Assembly (NCBI GenBank): GCA_030789695.1
Contig: CM061142.1
Location: 281,659,043 to 281,723,042 of the forward strand
DNA from: Scilla litardierei
Lineage: Eukaryota > Streptophyta > Magnoliopsida > Asparagales > Asparagaceae
Direction: 5' to 3'
Length of the DNA: 64,000 nucleotides
Shown piece by piece: positions 9,641-20,660 of the stretch. The notes below the pieces were generated by a model. That model worked only from the letters and a program-made list of their open reading frames with translations. It searched no databases and was not told the origin of the DNA. Every line of letters starts with the position of its first letter. The first letter of the stretch is position 1. Made by a program: the position numbers and the translations under genes.

Positions 9641-11948
9641 CTCCTACTTTTGCCTTTTCTTATCATAGTCAAAACTTTCTATCTCAACCGACTTTCTTCA
9701 ATGCCTTCTCCGTTCTAAATCATATTTAGACCATATTTACCCAACAAATTATTAGCTGTGCAACCTCACGTATCCAAGCACTTGAGCTTCACAACCTTGA
9801 GTTGACTCAACAAGTTACTTGACTCAAGATCTAATTTGGATACATGGTCTTGCACCACTCGTGCACTCATCTTCGAGTCAAACAGTTTGATCGAAGTTTT
9901 GAATCTTGAGGATCAAAACCGTTTTCCATACAACCTTGAGTTGACTCAACAAATTGTATGAAGCAACTTGCTTTGAACATTTGTTTGTTCAATCTATCCC
10001 TCATAGAGGTGAGTGACAGGTAGCGTGCTTTTATTTTGTTAGACACAGAGCTCAAGGAAATCATTGTCCTTAAGCCTGTGCTAGTAAGGACATTTTAAGG
10101 TCAGTAAGAACCTGGTTTAGACTATCAAACTTGAACTTGGCTTGATATTCCTTAAACAATCATCTTGACCAGTTTACGTTTTCCTTTAGGATATTATGTC
10201 TTGGATTCCATCTGGTGAAACATAGAACTATCCTAGTTTAACATATGTTCAATGATTTTAAAATATAGTTAAATTGGATTTTATTCAATTATATCCGCCC
10301 ACTATTTTAGCGATCATCTTAAGCCATGTAGATAACCGAATAATAATATTTAGTGGAAAAGGGACCCGACCACCTTGAGTCTCACAACCTTGAGTTGGCT
10401 CAACAAGTTGCTTAACTCTTCGATCGGTAGACACTCTTCATCAATCACATCGAATGTGATTCCCTTATGGTTTTTACCCCTAGTCTCTTATGACCTTGAG
10501 TTGGCGCAACAAATCATAAAGACTAGTCTAGTCAGACCCTTACTTTCTTGTACAATCGTAACTGACACCGGCACTCGGTTTGTTCACGACGCGATGGTTT
10601 GGGTTAAGTCAAACTACATCACATGTTTAATGGAATTGATTTCCAAAAGATAGTCATGTTACAGCTTGAGTTGACTCAACAACTATAACATGAAATCCCT
10701 GGTTTCCAAAATCCAAAAGTAAGGAGGGCAACGGCTAACCTTGAAGAAGATTTTTAACATAATTGACTAGATGTAATCGACGTTGTCACATAATCATAAT
10801 TCCCATCCTTGCGGTCCAGCGGAACATGGCTAGGGATTTGGCTAGGCCAGTATCACTATCTCCAGTCGAGCTAAGGTGATCCACAACATTAGTCAAAACA
10901 CAATAGACCGGATCATGGTCCATTGAAGGAAACTTATTATTCATATGTGTGCCATCGACTAGATATGACTTCATTAAAACTAGTTAATCCTATCAACTAG
11001 TTGAATCCTAAAATTCGAAATTATTAGGATTGGTTAATAATTTTTATGAATGTCCTTATCAACTATAAGGATTTTAAAGGTGCTATCCTAATCACGTATT
11101 AGACATTTAAACAAGTTTAAATCATAGCATGTACTTCAAAAAAATTATCATATAATTTTCTTAAAGCTTTTAATGGCTAACTTAATAGTTCTTCTTGTAT
11201 TATTACATAATTAACAAGAAACATTATATAACCATTAAAAGTTATCATCTAAACATTTTAGTATAGCAAACAAAATTATCTCATAAATTTTTTGCTAAAC
11301 ATGCAACTTAAAATTTTATCTCATAAGTTTAAGTTACACCAAAATTATTATATAACTAGAAATAACCCGTGCACAAAGTGCACGGCACGGAAAAAAACCG
11401 TACGAAAAGGATGCTGTGCACATGCGTAAACGAAAAGGAGAGAGAAGTATGGGGTGAGTGTCGGTAGCGTCGGGGGGTAAAAAGACCCCAAAACAAAACA
11501 TGAAGCCTAAAACCCCGAAGCCCAAAAACCCAAAGCCGAAATGAAAGCCTAAAACCCCAAAGCCCAAATGAGGGTGAGCACATAAATAAGTGAACTTGGG
11601 GGGGTGTTTTTTTGGATTTTTTTGGGTGGGAGTGGCAAACATGTAAATAAAAGGAAACATGGGGTTATTTTTTGGGGGTTTGTCCCAGTCAACTTGTGAC
11701 TGGGACAAACCCCACCACCTAGGACAATCCTAGGTGGCATGCTCTCTTTTATAGAATAGATTTTAAAGATCTAACTTATTAAAATTATCTCATGATTTTA
11801 TAATTAGATCTAATTTTCATAAAACAATTTTTCGAAATTCAGCACATGAAAACGACAATTTCATAGTTTAAATAAAAGCTTCATCTGATGGAGAAACATG
11901 TTGTATCACATACATTTTATAAATGCAAAACATAGATCATGTAGACTG
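9641..11948 (-). repeat. H2 interior, primer-site half: class A and B hairpins
   Basis: Class B hairpins at 9781-9828, 9925-9962, 10376-10419, 10481-10525 and 10654-10693 keep the TTGAG/CTCAA apex and the NTTG/GG internal loop (shown inverted on the plus strand) on five different lower stems. The 10481 copy pairs 12 bp with one bulge, and the 10654 copy 9 of 10. A perfect stem TCCTTAT/ATAAGGA is at 11053-11071. Class A copies lie around 11120-11350 and 11785. No ORF is convincing. Confidence 0.65.
11356..11760 (-). mobile_element. Non-autonomous Helitron (405 bp)
   Basis: On the minus strand the element starts TCTATTCTATAAAAGAG at 11760 and ends CTAG at 11356. It lies between a host A and a host T, as Helitrons do. 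Just before the end is an 8-bp perfect hairpin (11367-11374 with 11378-11385, loop AAA). There is no target-site duplication and no coding capacity. The start resembles Helitron starts known from Arabidopsis. It sits in the H2 interior, so it is younger than H2. Confidence 0.85.
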
Positions 11949-11960
11949 GCTCTGATACCA
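11949..11960 (-). other. H2 primer-binding site (initiator tRNA-Met type)
   Basis: The minus strand reads TGGTATCAGAGC, one base inside the LTR end at 11962. This fixes H2 as minus-oriented and defines its LTR boundary. Confidence 0.85.
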
Positions 11961-11961
11961 A

Positions 11962-13378
11962 TGTTGGGTTATCTGGGTCCTTATGGCCATAAAATCGACG
12001 TTCGGCCTAAGTCGATAGGACGAAAAAAAGAAAATAGCAGCGGAAAAACATCTTAATACTATTTTAAAAACAGCCCTAAAGAGAACAACCCTAGCCAAGA
12101 TCTCTACTATCCCGGGGTTGGGTCCGACCAACCCCTAAGGGTAGATCTATCTAACATTTGCAATTATAAATGCACGAATATTTAAACTACATACATTTCA
12201 CTTCGTTTCAGCAGAATACGAAGCGTCATTTTCAGCAACATTTCTTTGGCCCATGCCACTTCTCCCAAGCCGAACCGTGTCCTGAGCAGCACCTCGTCTC
12301 GAGCCGAACCGCTTTTCGAACCGCACCACATACCGAGGAGAGCAACACCCTTGTCGCCAAGTTAACCATGCATCGAAAAAGATTTCACCTTGAGTTGATC
12401 ATCCGTCAAGACTTCGGATTCGATCCGAGATCCTCCGTAGCTTTGCTAAAGCCCAATCAGGAGCAAGGAAGAATTTTAAGGAGAAAGAGAGAATATTTAA
12501 TTTACGCTCGGATCCGAGCTTGCTCACGTTTAATGAAGCTACTCAGATCTGGACCTTGGGACGAGTTTCAAGGAAGGGGACATGCCCCTATTTATATAGG
12601 CGGCTGACCCCTCCGATGTGGGACTAAATGTGTTCGAGAAGAAACGTCAAATTAGTTTGCCTTACACAAAGACCAAACTTTGACAAATTTTCTCTCCCTT
12701 ACTATTGAGCTCCAAGAATGATGTCACACATTGTTGCGAAGAGGGTTGAACGGTGAACGTGTAGGAAGAAACATCACTCCATTCCGAGTTTGTTTGACCC
12801 CTCTAACAATACTCCAAAATTAGCTCAAAACCTTGTTTTTCGCAAAAATTCAGTCGTCACATATGCTCGCAGCCCTAGCACCCTGGTGGAGCCCATCTGT
12901 GGGCCCCACCTATGCACCATGCATGCAGCACATGTGCATCGCACGTATGATGTTGCATGGGTGCGTGCAGTGACCGTGCTGGGCATGCTGGCGCGCGCCT
13001 GCACTGTGCCCAGGCCCGCTTGGCTGAGTGGCACGGGTGCCCGCCTGCTTAGTGGGCATGAGCGCCTGTAATCCAAGCTGGTCAGGCGCCCGTCAAATGG
13101 GCGGTAGACCCGTAATGCCCAATACTGGGCTTTGGGCACTGTTTTGGCTTTATATTGTGCGTTTGAAGTCCATATTTGACGTAGTTTGAACCTGCATTTA
13201 GATCGGGACGATCCCTTCATCCAGGTAACTATTTCCACATGTTTATTATATTAAATATGGACATAAAAATTTTATGACACATTTAATCCTCTTTTCATTA
13301 TTTGTAAAATTCCCACATCTAATATTAAAATCTATTTGTATCAAATATAAATGAACGGAGGGCATATATCCCTCAACA
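11962..13378 (-). repeat. H2 5' LTR
   Basis: Plus-strand ends are TGTTGGG…CCTCAACA, giving the short inverted termini TGTTG/CAACA. It contains a minus-strand TATA box (12589-12598) and a GC-rich block with GTGCAC-type palindromes (12880-13080). The ORF-like stretch 12170-12607 lies in the transcribed leader on the wrong strand and is not supported as a gene. Confidence 0.8.
12589..12598 (-). promoter_or_regulatory. H2 LTR TATA box
   Basis: TATATAAATA on the minus strand, followed as in H1 by a GGGGC run. Its position in the LTR corresponds to 5783-5792 in H1. Confidence 0.7.
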
Positions 13379-14377
13379 GATAAATGTGATGTGTACAAGT
13401 TAATGGATTTTTATCTTTGATGTCTGCAATGGACCATCCAATGGCCCCTTTATATTCACTAAGTACATCAATCAATGAATGTTCATGTTTAAGTATAAGT
13501 TTGACGGATCTTACCACAGGGAAAGTCTCATCTCTACCAAGGAAAGCACATTTCAGATAGTCTGGCAATGGCTTCAGCTCAAGTTTTGGATTCTCTATGT
13601 CAGAGGGTAATTGTGGTGGCAATCCAACTAGCAATGGTTTAAATTTTGGTGCCCATGATTCCATTGGTCTCTCGTGATTGCCCTGCATAAAATAAGACTT
13701 GTTAATATCATCAAAATTATAATCAATATAATTAGATTCGCATTCATACTCATCCTCAAAATAGTCTGCAATCAAACTTTCAGTCAAGCATACCTCTTCA
13801 ACATTTTCAACATATGTTGGCAACTTACATGATTTAAAGATATTTAATTCAAGTTTCATGTTACCAAATGCTATCTTCGACTGTCCATCTCTACAATTGA
13901 TCATGACGTTGCTTGTATCTAAGAATGGATGGCCCCAAATGATAGTAGTGGTATTACCAGAAGGTGGTACTTGTATGTCTAGGGTGATAAAATCCACATG
14001 ATAATAAAACTTGTCCACCTGAACAAAAACATCTTCCATGCAACACATTGGAACTTTCATTGACCTGTCTGCTAACTGTAGAACCACATGCATTGGTTTT
14101 AGCTCCCCAGACCTAGTTGCAAGAAAACAGAGTAGGACAAAATATTCACATTAGAACCCAAATCAAGCAAAGCAGTTCCAAAGCTCTTAGTCCATGTAGT
14201 GTATGGAATAGTAAGAGAACCTGGATCTTTATATTTGGGTGGAGTGTTATGTTGTTCTATGGAACTTACATGTTGCGTAAGGAAAGCTTTCTTTTTTACA
14301 TGGAGGGCCCATTTCACAGTGCATAAGTCATTCAAAAATTTAGCATAGGTATGCACTTGGTTTATCGCATCAAGCAA
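13379..14377 (-). pseudogene. A1 pol fragment: aspartic protease and protease-RT linker
   Basis: Two minus-strand open stretches (14377-14099 and 14093 down to the H2 junction) read through an Athila-type protease. The catalytic motif appears as LLDLGSNVNIL, where D-L-G replaces the common D-T-G, as is usual in Athila. Later motifs are GHPFLDTSNVMI and the linker AIGWSIADIKDKNP, which in Athila lies just before the reverse transcriptase. A stop between the stretches and the truncation by H2 make it a pseudogene. In the living element this enzyme would cleave the Gag-Pol polyprotein. Confidence 0.8.
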
Positions 14378-14606
14378 GTGAATATTAATTTTTACATGTG
14401 TGAAAATGTACCTAATTTCTTCCTGGTACTTATCTTTCGATGGTGGTGCAAGTCTCTGTGCAAATGGTTTAGGCTCTTTTTCTTTGACATCCTCCTCTTT
14501 TTCTATGCTTTTCTCCTCATCAAGCAGCTTTTATGGCACATATTCATCCTCTTTCTCTTCCACTATTTGTTCATGCCTAGGTGGTTCTGGTTTTTCTATC
14601 TCTCTT
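13379..14606 (-). mobile_element. A1: Athila-type Ty3/gypsy fragment (protease side)
   Basis: Minus-strand Athila-type sequence between H2 and K1. It continues on the other side of K1 at 23653 with gag, primer site and LTR. The reverse transcriptase that should follow is missing because H2 cuts in at 13378. CTCTT at 14602-14606 and 23653-23657 is the duplication made by the K1 insertion. Confidence 0.8.
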
Positions 14607-15420
14607 TGTCACGCCCCGCTTCCCAAAATGGACGGAGGCGACGCGTGACAAGGCCCGCTTAGGCCAGAGCTGAGAAGCTCGGACCCAATAAGCGTCTGTA
14701 GAGGTACCATTTTAAACGATTTTCAGGTTCTTGCATTATTATAGTTCGAAACAACAGAAGGTACGGAAAGGAAGATGCATTCATTAAATTAGAGGTATAA
14801 TATCCAACAAGTACAAAGTCTAAAAAGAAGCCTAAGCGTGGCAACAAACTATCTAAAAGAAAACTGAAAGTAGTAACCTCTGAAAGTGGCGACTAAAAGA
14901 CCTCAAGGTCTGATCCTCGTCAGGCACGAACTCTGGATCAACGTCTTCAGCTCCTCGTACTCTAGTGAGTCTGCCTCGTCCACGAACTCTGGCTGAACAC
15001 CTGACGTACAGCACCCAAGAGAAAGGAACTGTACGTCAGGTAAAGTTTACAAGAAGGGTTAGACTTTACTGCAAGTGCATCGAACTTTAAACAACGGTTT
15101 ACTGGTTGATTAGCATGCTGAGGTTCTATTACACAACAGTTTACTGGTTGATTAGCATGCTGGGGTTATAACTGAGTAACAACCAAAAGTAACGTAGCAG
15201 GAAAGTAAAGCGCAACAAGTAGTAGTCGTAGCGTGTGCTACCAACTACGGGACTAACCTACAAGTGTTAAGACAAGACGTGACGTGACGGAAACAAGGCA
15301 GGACAAGACAAGTGAGACACGAAAGGGTTCACGCCTTACGGTTCGAGGGGGATCAGACCCTCTTGCCGTGCGCACGCTCAACCCAACCCCAAACCCCAAG
15401 ACAAGACAAGACATGACACC

Positions 15421-15650
15421 AGTACAAGGGATCACTCGCTCTAGCTTGGCGAGTGCCCTATTGCCCGCAGGCTGAGAATCAGTACAAGGGATCACTCTCT
15501 CTAGCTTGGAGAGTGCCCTATTGCCCTCGGGCTGTGTATCAGTACAAGGGATCACTCTCTCTAACTTGGAGAGTGCCCTATTGCCCGCAGGCTGTGAATC
15601 AGTACAAGGGATCACTCGGAGAGTGCCCTATTACACAGCGGGCTATGCAA
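15421..15650. repeat. 60-bp tandem repeat in K1 LTR (about 3.8 units)
   Basis: Units start at 15421, 15481, 15541 and 15601, the last shortened by an internal deletion. Each begins AGTACAAGGGATCACTC and holds a 7-bp stem. Unit 1 pairs CACTCGC with GCGAGTG; units 2 and 3 pair CACTCTC with GAGAGTG, so the difference is compensated. The same array is at 21475-21704 in the other LTR. No spacers differ as in CRISPR; this is a plain minisatellite. Confidence 0.9.
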
Positions 15651-15749
15651 GACGGGACGGGACGTGACAAGACAGGAAGGGTTATTCTAGGGTGTCCACA
15701 CACACGCACACACATGATAGCCCTACAGCATCAAAAGTTGTTGTTGTCA

Positions 15750-15778
15750 GGCTCAGACTTCGTCGTCAAGTCTGAGCC
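15750..15778. other. Perfect 11-bp hairpin in K1 LTR
   Basis: GGCTCAGACTT pairs with AAGTCTGAGCC across the 7-nt loop CGTCGTC. It is repeated at 21804-21832 in the other LTR. Role unknown. Confidence 0.75.
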
Positions 15779-16537
15779 GTCAGGAGTCGTCCCGGACGCT
15801 ATCATTTCACGTCCGGTTCTATTTGTTCACAGTTAACAATTCTAACCAACTAGGGCCTAAGCACGGCCAAAAGTGCAAGTGGATACACTTGCCTGCGATG
15901 GCGAGTGTGTCGTCCTCCCGAAATGTCTCGTCCAAGCATCTCGTCCAAGCATCTCGTCCTCGAAAGTCCGTCTGAAATAGTTCCATGTCGACGGTGTCAG
16001 GTCTCATTTTCATCAAGTCCTGTTAGGGTTGGTGTCTAGGTTAACGGGACTATCCTACTTGTCAAAAGTCACAATATTGATGTTTCAACCTAATCGACGA
16101 TCTATCCTATGTGCACAGTCAAATTAGTCCGTTCGTCGATTTTCTATGTTCGTACAACGTTTTACTGGTGCTGGAAAATAAACTTTAGTTCAGTTTGACG
16201 ATTTTTAATTTAGGGTTCAATCAGCTATTGTGGGGGGTTTCTACGAGTTTGGGGGACCAACCTTTACCGGAGTCTGGTGCAGATAAAAATAATGTTCGAA
16301 CAGCGTGGGAACTCCTCGGCTTCAATTCTGGTCCACGCACGAAATCCCAAGAGCTATACTTGCGACGATGGCATACGACGTGTTGCAACTTCGTAGACGG
16401 CAAATCCTCGAAGTAGCACACCCAAGTGGGGCCCACAGTAGTGCTAGGGGTCGATGGGGGACTCACAACACCTCTGGAGAACTTAGGGGACCCACGGCAG
16501 TAGTTGGTGTGGAAGAAGCGACGTTGCGACGAACGTC

Positions 16538-16905
16538 GCTCGGTCAGACCGAGCCGCTGCGGAGATTTCTCTCGGTCAGACCGAGAGAACTCACCGCAGC
16601 GTCGATCGCAATGCTGTGGAGCACGCTGCGGAGCGGGGGCATCGGTCACGGCGGGCCGCTGAGGGGGATTCCATCGGTCGAGCACTTGGGTGCGGGGCTG
16701 CAGCAATGCGGAGCTTGCAGCGGAGCGCTGCAAGCAGCGATGCGGGGAGCGGGGTCGGTCGCGATAAGGAGATCGCGGAAGCGGCTGTCGGTCGCTATGG
16801 AGGGCGGGGCGTTGCAACGTTGCAACTGCAACGTTGCAGAGCGGAGCGCGGGGTGCGGGGAGAGCTCTCGGTCAGCCCGATGGGAGCTCTCGGTCTGGCC
16901 GAGCG
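16538..16905. repeat. Palindrome cluster in K1 LTR
   Basis: GCTCGGTC-A-GACCGAGC (16538-16554) and TCTCTCGGTC-A-GACCGAGAGA (16568-16588) share the core but differ in paired outer bases. Related half-sites follow to about 16905. A perfect 16-bp palindrome GTTGCAACGTTGCAAC is at 16811-16826. Repeated in the other LTR (+6054). On the K1 sense strand this cluster lies downstream of the TATA-like region near 17003-17016, unlike the other families. Confidence 0.75.
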
Positions 16906-17598
16906 GCTGCGAGGCTGTTGCGGCTGCTCAGGGTGCGTGAGCTTTGGGAGAGGAAACGGCGGCTAGGGCTTGGGTGGCTGCGAAAATAAGCTTTCCTAGG
17001 GTTATTATAAATAGTAATGAGGGTTAGGGCTAGGTCTAGGGTTTAGGGGATTAATAAAAATAATTTAAAAGGTTTATTTAAGAATAAAACCCTCTCATCT
17101 CCCTCACACAAAAAGTGTGCGGCCAAAATAGCTATAATTTTGGTCAAAAATTATTTAAAGTGTTAGTTTTAAATAGGAATTTTTTTGTAATTTAAATACT
17201 TATAAAAGTAGGTTTTAAAATTATTTAAAGCTTTCTCAAAAATGGAAAATAGGTCAAATTAAGTCTAAAAATTGTAAAATAATTTTAGGGTGTTCGGGAC
17301 GAATAAAGAAAGAGAGTGGAGAAGACGGATCTAAATTTTGACGTCGAGAGACGAAACTAAAAATAGAAACGTCTCGCGTCAAAACAGAAAATCGCGACGT
17401 TACATCAAATAAGTTAGTATCGCGGAAGAACGACTCGAGATATGTTGTTCCAAAGTTGTTCCACAATCTAATACTTTCAGAGACGATCCCGACGACATAT
17501 CACATGAAAACGTTCAAAAACAAATAAAGTCTAAAATAATCACGTGCACGATCAAAAGCACGTGCACGAAGAAGCTACGATAGAAACAGGCCATTACA

Positions 17599-20500
17599 TT
17601 CTACCCACCTTAGAAATGATTCCGCCCTCGGAATCACTCACACTAGTAATAATTACCCATATAACCTTATTCCTACAACTATCATATCTACTCAAAAAGA
17701 TTTCTAATCCTGTAACTTCGAACAACGTTCCACAATAGTCCCTCATAATCCATCTTTTCACTGGGCAAAGCCATGATTAAACTCTTCTCCTAATACTTAA
17801 CTATAGACCCATCACTACTGTTCAAATTTCCAACTCCAAGTCCTCACAAAAATAATAATCATCTACTCAATAATATCTTTTAAATTTCTCAATCTCCTCC
17901 CAATGTTAATCAATCTCCAAGAAAAATGAGATTTTAGTCAACTACCAATCCAAGGCAAAAACTTTGTCTATCCTATAATACCTTCACAAATCAGCAATCG
18001 TTGTGTTCTCAATACATTCTTGTCATATCTCCCCATAAATTCATCCACCAAATAATTTGATCTATCAGAACTACATCTCATCCTACTCATTATAACTAAT
18101 CCCAACCAAAATTAAGTCCGACTACCTAAACATCCATCAATCTCAACACGTCGTGTTATTCTCAAAGTCTTTTCACATCAACTCATCAATCAAGCCTCGA
18201 TGCTAATAAAAACTCTACTAAATCTCATGATCACCCTAACTCATACTATTCTCCGCAGTTACTCCTATCTACTACCCGTCTAAGCCTCAAGTCTGATGAG
18301 TCCTCATCTCCTCGCATATAATTTCATCCGACCAGAATTTCCCATTGAGTCCGCCACACTCCGGTTTTATAAACAAGTCTTTGGACAGTCCATTCTTTTC
18401 ATCCAAAAGATATTCTAATCCATCATCCTTGTGTTCCCAAAATCAATTAATCATTGCCATAATAAAACTCATCTCACTCCAAGCCTACCTGCAAACTTAA
18501 GGCCAAGGAAATTATTTAAAACTTTTGGAAAAATGTGTGGTGTTGCGGTAATGGATGGGAAAAAGTTAATTGATTTGCGATCTTGTGAGCTAATTTCAAA
18601 AACTTTAAAGATTTGGTTTAAAAGAAAACAAAGCTTTGATACAGTCACATACAGCCAAGATAAACCATTCATTAAAACTAAAACTAAGTCTAAGGAACTG
18701 CCTGCAATGACACCATTCATATAAGTATGAATACCGTCATCCAGACAACTTCCAGCATACCATGGTTAACACTGAGTACACATTCAAGACACAAAAGGCA
18801 ATCATCGGGATCCTAAAGAACACACATTCATACGGGTCTACGCACTCTACCCAAACTCATGCACCACGACGACATCACCTACAAAAGGGCATACTCCTAA
18901 ACCGGAGACCACATTGACAACTACAAGGACTAATGTCTAGATAAAAGAAGGAAGGAAAACTAAATCAAAAGCGGAACGAAATAAGATCGGAAAGAACGAG
19001 TTCAAATAAGACGGGTGTAAGGAGATAGTTGGTTGGATGAGACAAAATATTCTTCAAAATAATTAGATTGATGACAGGAGAATTACATGTAGAATATGGT
19101 ATCATATACTTTTATATAGAGAAAAAAAATATATATGAAGGAAGTGAGCAGACGGTAGAATTTTAAGATTTTGGAAAAAAGTATGACGAATGAATGGATG
19201 GGTAGGGGGAAAACGATTGTTTTGCAATTGAAAATAAGTTTACACAAAGATTTTGAAATGTGGTCACGAGGAACATAGAACAAATATAATAATAATAATA
19301 ATAAAATAATTGAAGTCCCCCCTAGTTTAGAAAATATTTTAAAAGTATGCACTGTAAGTGATTTAGAAATAGATCTCGTAGCCCAGAAAAATATAAATTG
19401 AATTATCAAAATGTTAACACGGTTTTAAAAAATGAAAATATGAAAGATACCGATTTGAAATAATTTCCAGATAGTAACTTGCAAATTGACGACTAAGGAG
19501 ATTTCAAAGTCTCAGAAGGAAACTTTCAACCGAAAAGCAAGAAATTTTAAATATAAATATAATAAAGGGTTTTCAAGGGAGTTAAACCGAGCGAAAAATT
19601 TAATAATGAGTTTCGAAAACAAGAAATAAAAGAAATAAAAGTAGGATGAGGTAGCGATTGCCTTGCAAATGAAAGTAAATAAAACAAAGATTCTGGAAGT
19701 ATGAGCACGATGAACATAGAGATGTTTATACAAATACGAGAAGAAATTTAAAGTCCTCTTAGGTTTAGAAAATATTATAAAAGTACGTGCGGTGAATGAT
19801 TAGTAATAAAATTTTGTAGTTTAGAAAAGTAATATTTATATATATAGAATTAAAGAATTAATAACGAGGTTTAGAACTGAGACACGAAAATGTCGATTTG
19901 AAAACAGGTACGAGATAATAAAATAATTTTACGACCAGGGAGGTTTCAAGATTAGCGAAAGAATTTTAACTCAACCGAAAACAATAATTTTGAAATATAT
20001 AGTATTTGGGTTTTCAAGAAATTAAGCTGAGCGAAGAAACTGAATAAGGAATTTCGAAAATACTTTTAAAAGAGGCAAAATTGGCAAAGAGAAAGATTCG
20101 AAGGATCTACGATAATCGTCAGAAAACGATCACGTGAATCGGGAGGAAAGAAAGATGATCGCATGACGGTTACACACTTAGGATACGATTCACGAAGCTA
20201 CGATGGGACTCCACAGTCGATAACACGAAAGGGTAAGGATCAGGTAGTCGTTAGAAGTCGGGGATTCTAATTATCGGGTCGTCTGAAGATCAGGAGAGCT
20301 CAGCGCTAAGATTTCCTAACGAGCTAAACTACAATCAGGATCTAGGGGGAAAGTTCCTAAGAGAATCAAGGTTACGTTCTGATGGGCTCGAAGTCAATGG
20401 AGCTGGGCGAGCGACTAACTAAAAGGAGGACTCTAGAAATCTAATTTGGTCAGAGTCAAGTGGGCTACTAAGGTATTCTAGGACGAGGACGACTAATTCC

Positions 20501-20660
20501 TAACCAAGGCGTCAGACTGTCAAATTGGGACGTCTACCTAAGTCTTCCTACTATCTAAGACTGGGAAACTAATTCAGACTTGTACGTGGATATTAAATGA
20601 ATGCGGTACTTTTTATTGTTTCGAACTTTTGCATGACCTGCATGGGCCACCACTAAAACC
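17599..20660 (-). other. K1 interior, non-coding
   Basis: About 3 kb without any recognisable gag, protease, reverse transcriptase or integrase motif on either strand. The right end of the left LTR is followed by the minus-strand purine tract. There is a short AAT microsatellite near 19287-19305. No standard primer site is visible next to the LTR at 20660; the minus strand there reads GGTTTTAGTGGTGG, which I cannot match to a tRNA. Confidence 0.6.

Larger units (their letters stand above)
6369..13378 (-). mobile_element. H2: second copy of the H family, minus strand
   Basis: Reading the minus strand: 5' LTR 13378-11962, primer site 11960-11949, non-coding hairpin-rich interior, purine-rich tract 6924-6910, then a 3' LTR of which only 6909-6369 remains. 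The missing part should lie beyond the 5' end of H1, outside the window. Interior order mirrors H1 (class B hairpins, perfect stems, pol relic, fossil LTR start). A Helitron has inserted at 11356-11760. H2 itself interrupts A1 at 13378/13379. Confidence 0.8.
14607..17598 (-). repeat. K1 LTR, left copy (3' LTR)
   Basis: Plus-strand ends TGTCACGCCCC…CCATTACA. It contains a direct repeat pair (15091-15125 and 15133-15167), a 60-bp tandem array, an 11-bp hairpin, a GC-rich palindrome block and near its right end two CGTGCACGTG-type G-box palindromes (17541-17568). The reading frames across 16221-16966 are open on both strands because of GC-rich repeats and match between LTRs; no protein is recognised. 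Confidence 0.85.

Noticed and set aside
12170..12607. 145-aa ORF in the H2 LTR
   Set aside because: On the strand opposite to LTR transcription, not kept in H1, no recognisable domain.
15421..15650. Possible CRISPR-like array
   Set aside because: Directly adjacent 60-bp units without unique spacers, inside an LTR of a plant retrotransposon; a minisatellite.
16221..16966. Long open frames on both strands in the K1 LTR (also 22275-22984)
   Set aside because: GC-rich palindromic LTR leader; frames differ between the two LTR copies and match nothing known.
17020..17050. Telomere-like GGGTTAGGG/TAGGGTTTAGG words
   Set aside because: Only a few degenerate words in a K1 LTR, repeated in the other copy; not an interstitial telomere tract.
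17599..20660. Degenerate pol in K1 interior
   Set aside because: I looked for RT, integrase and protease motifs on both strands and saw none; not claimed.
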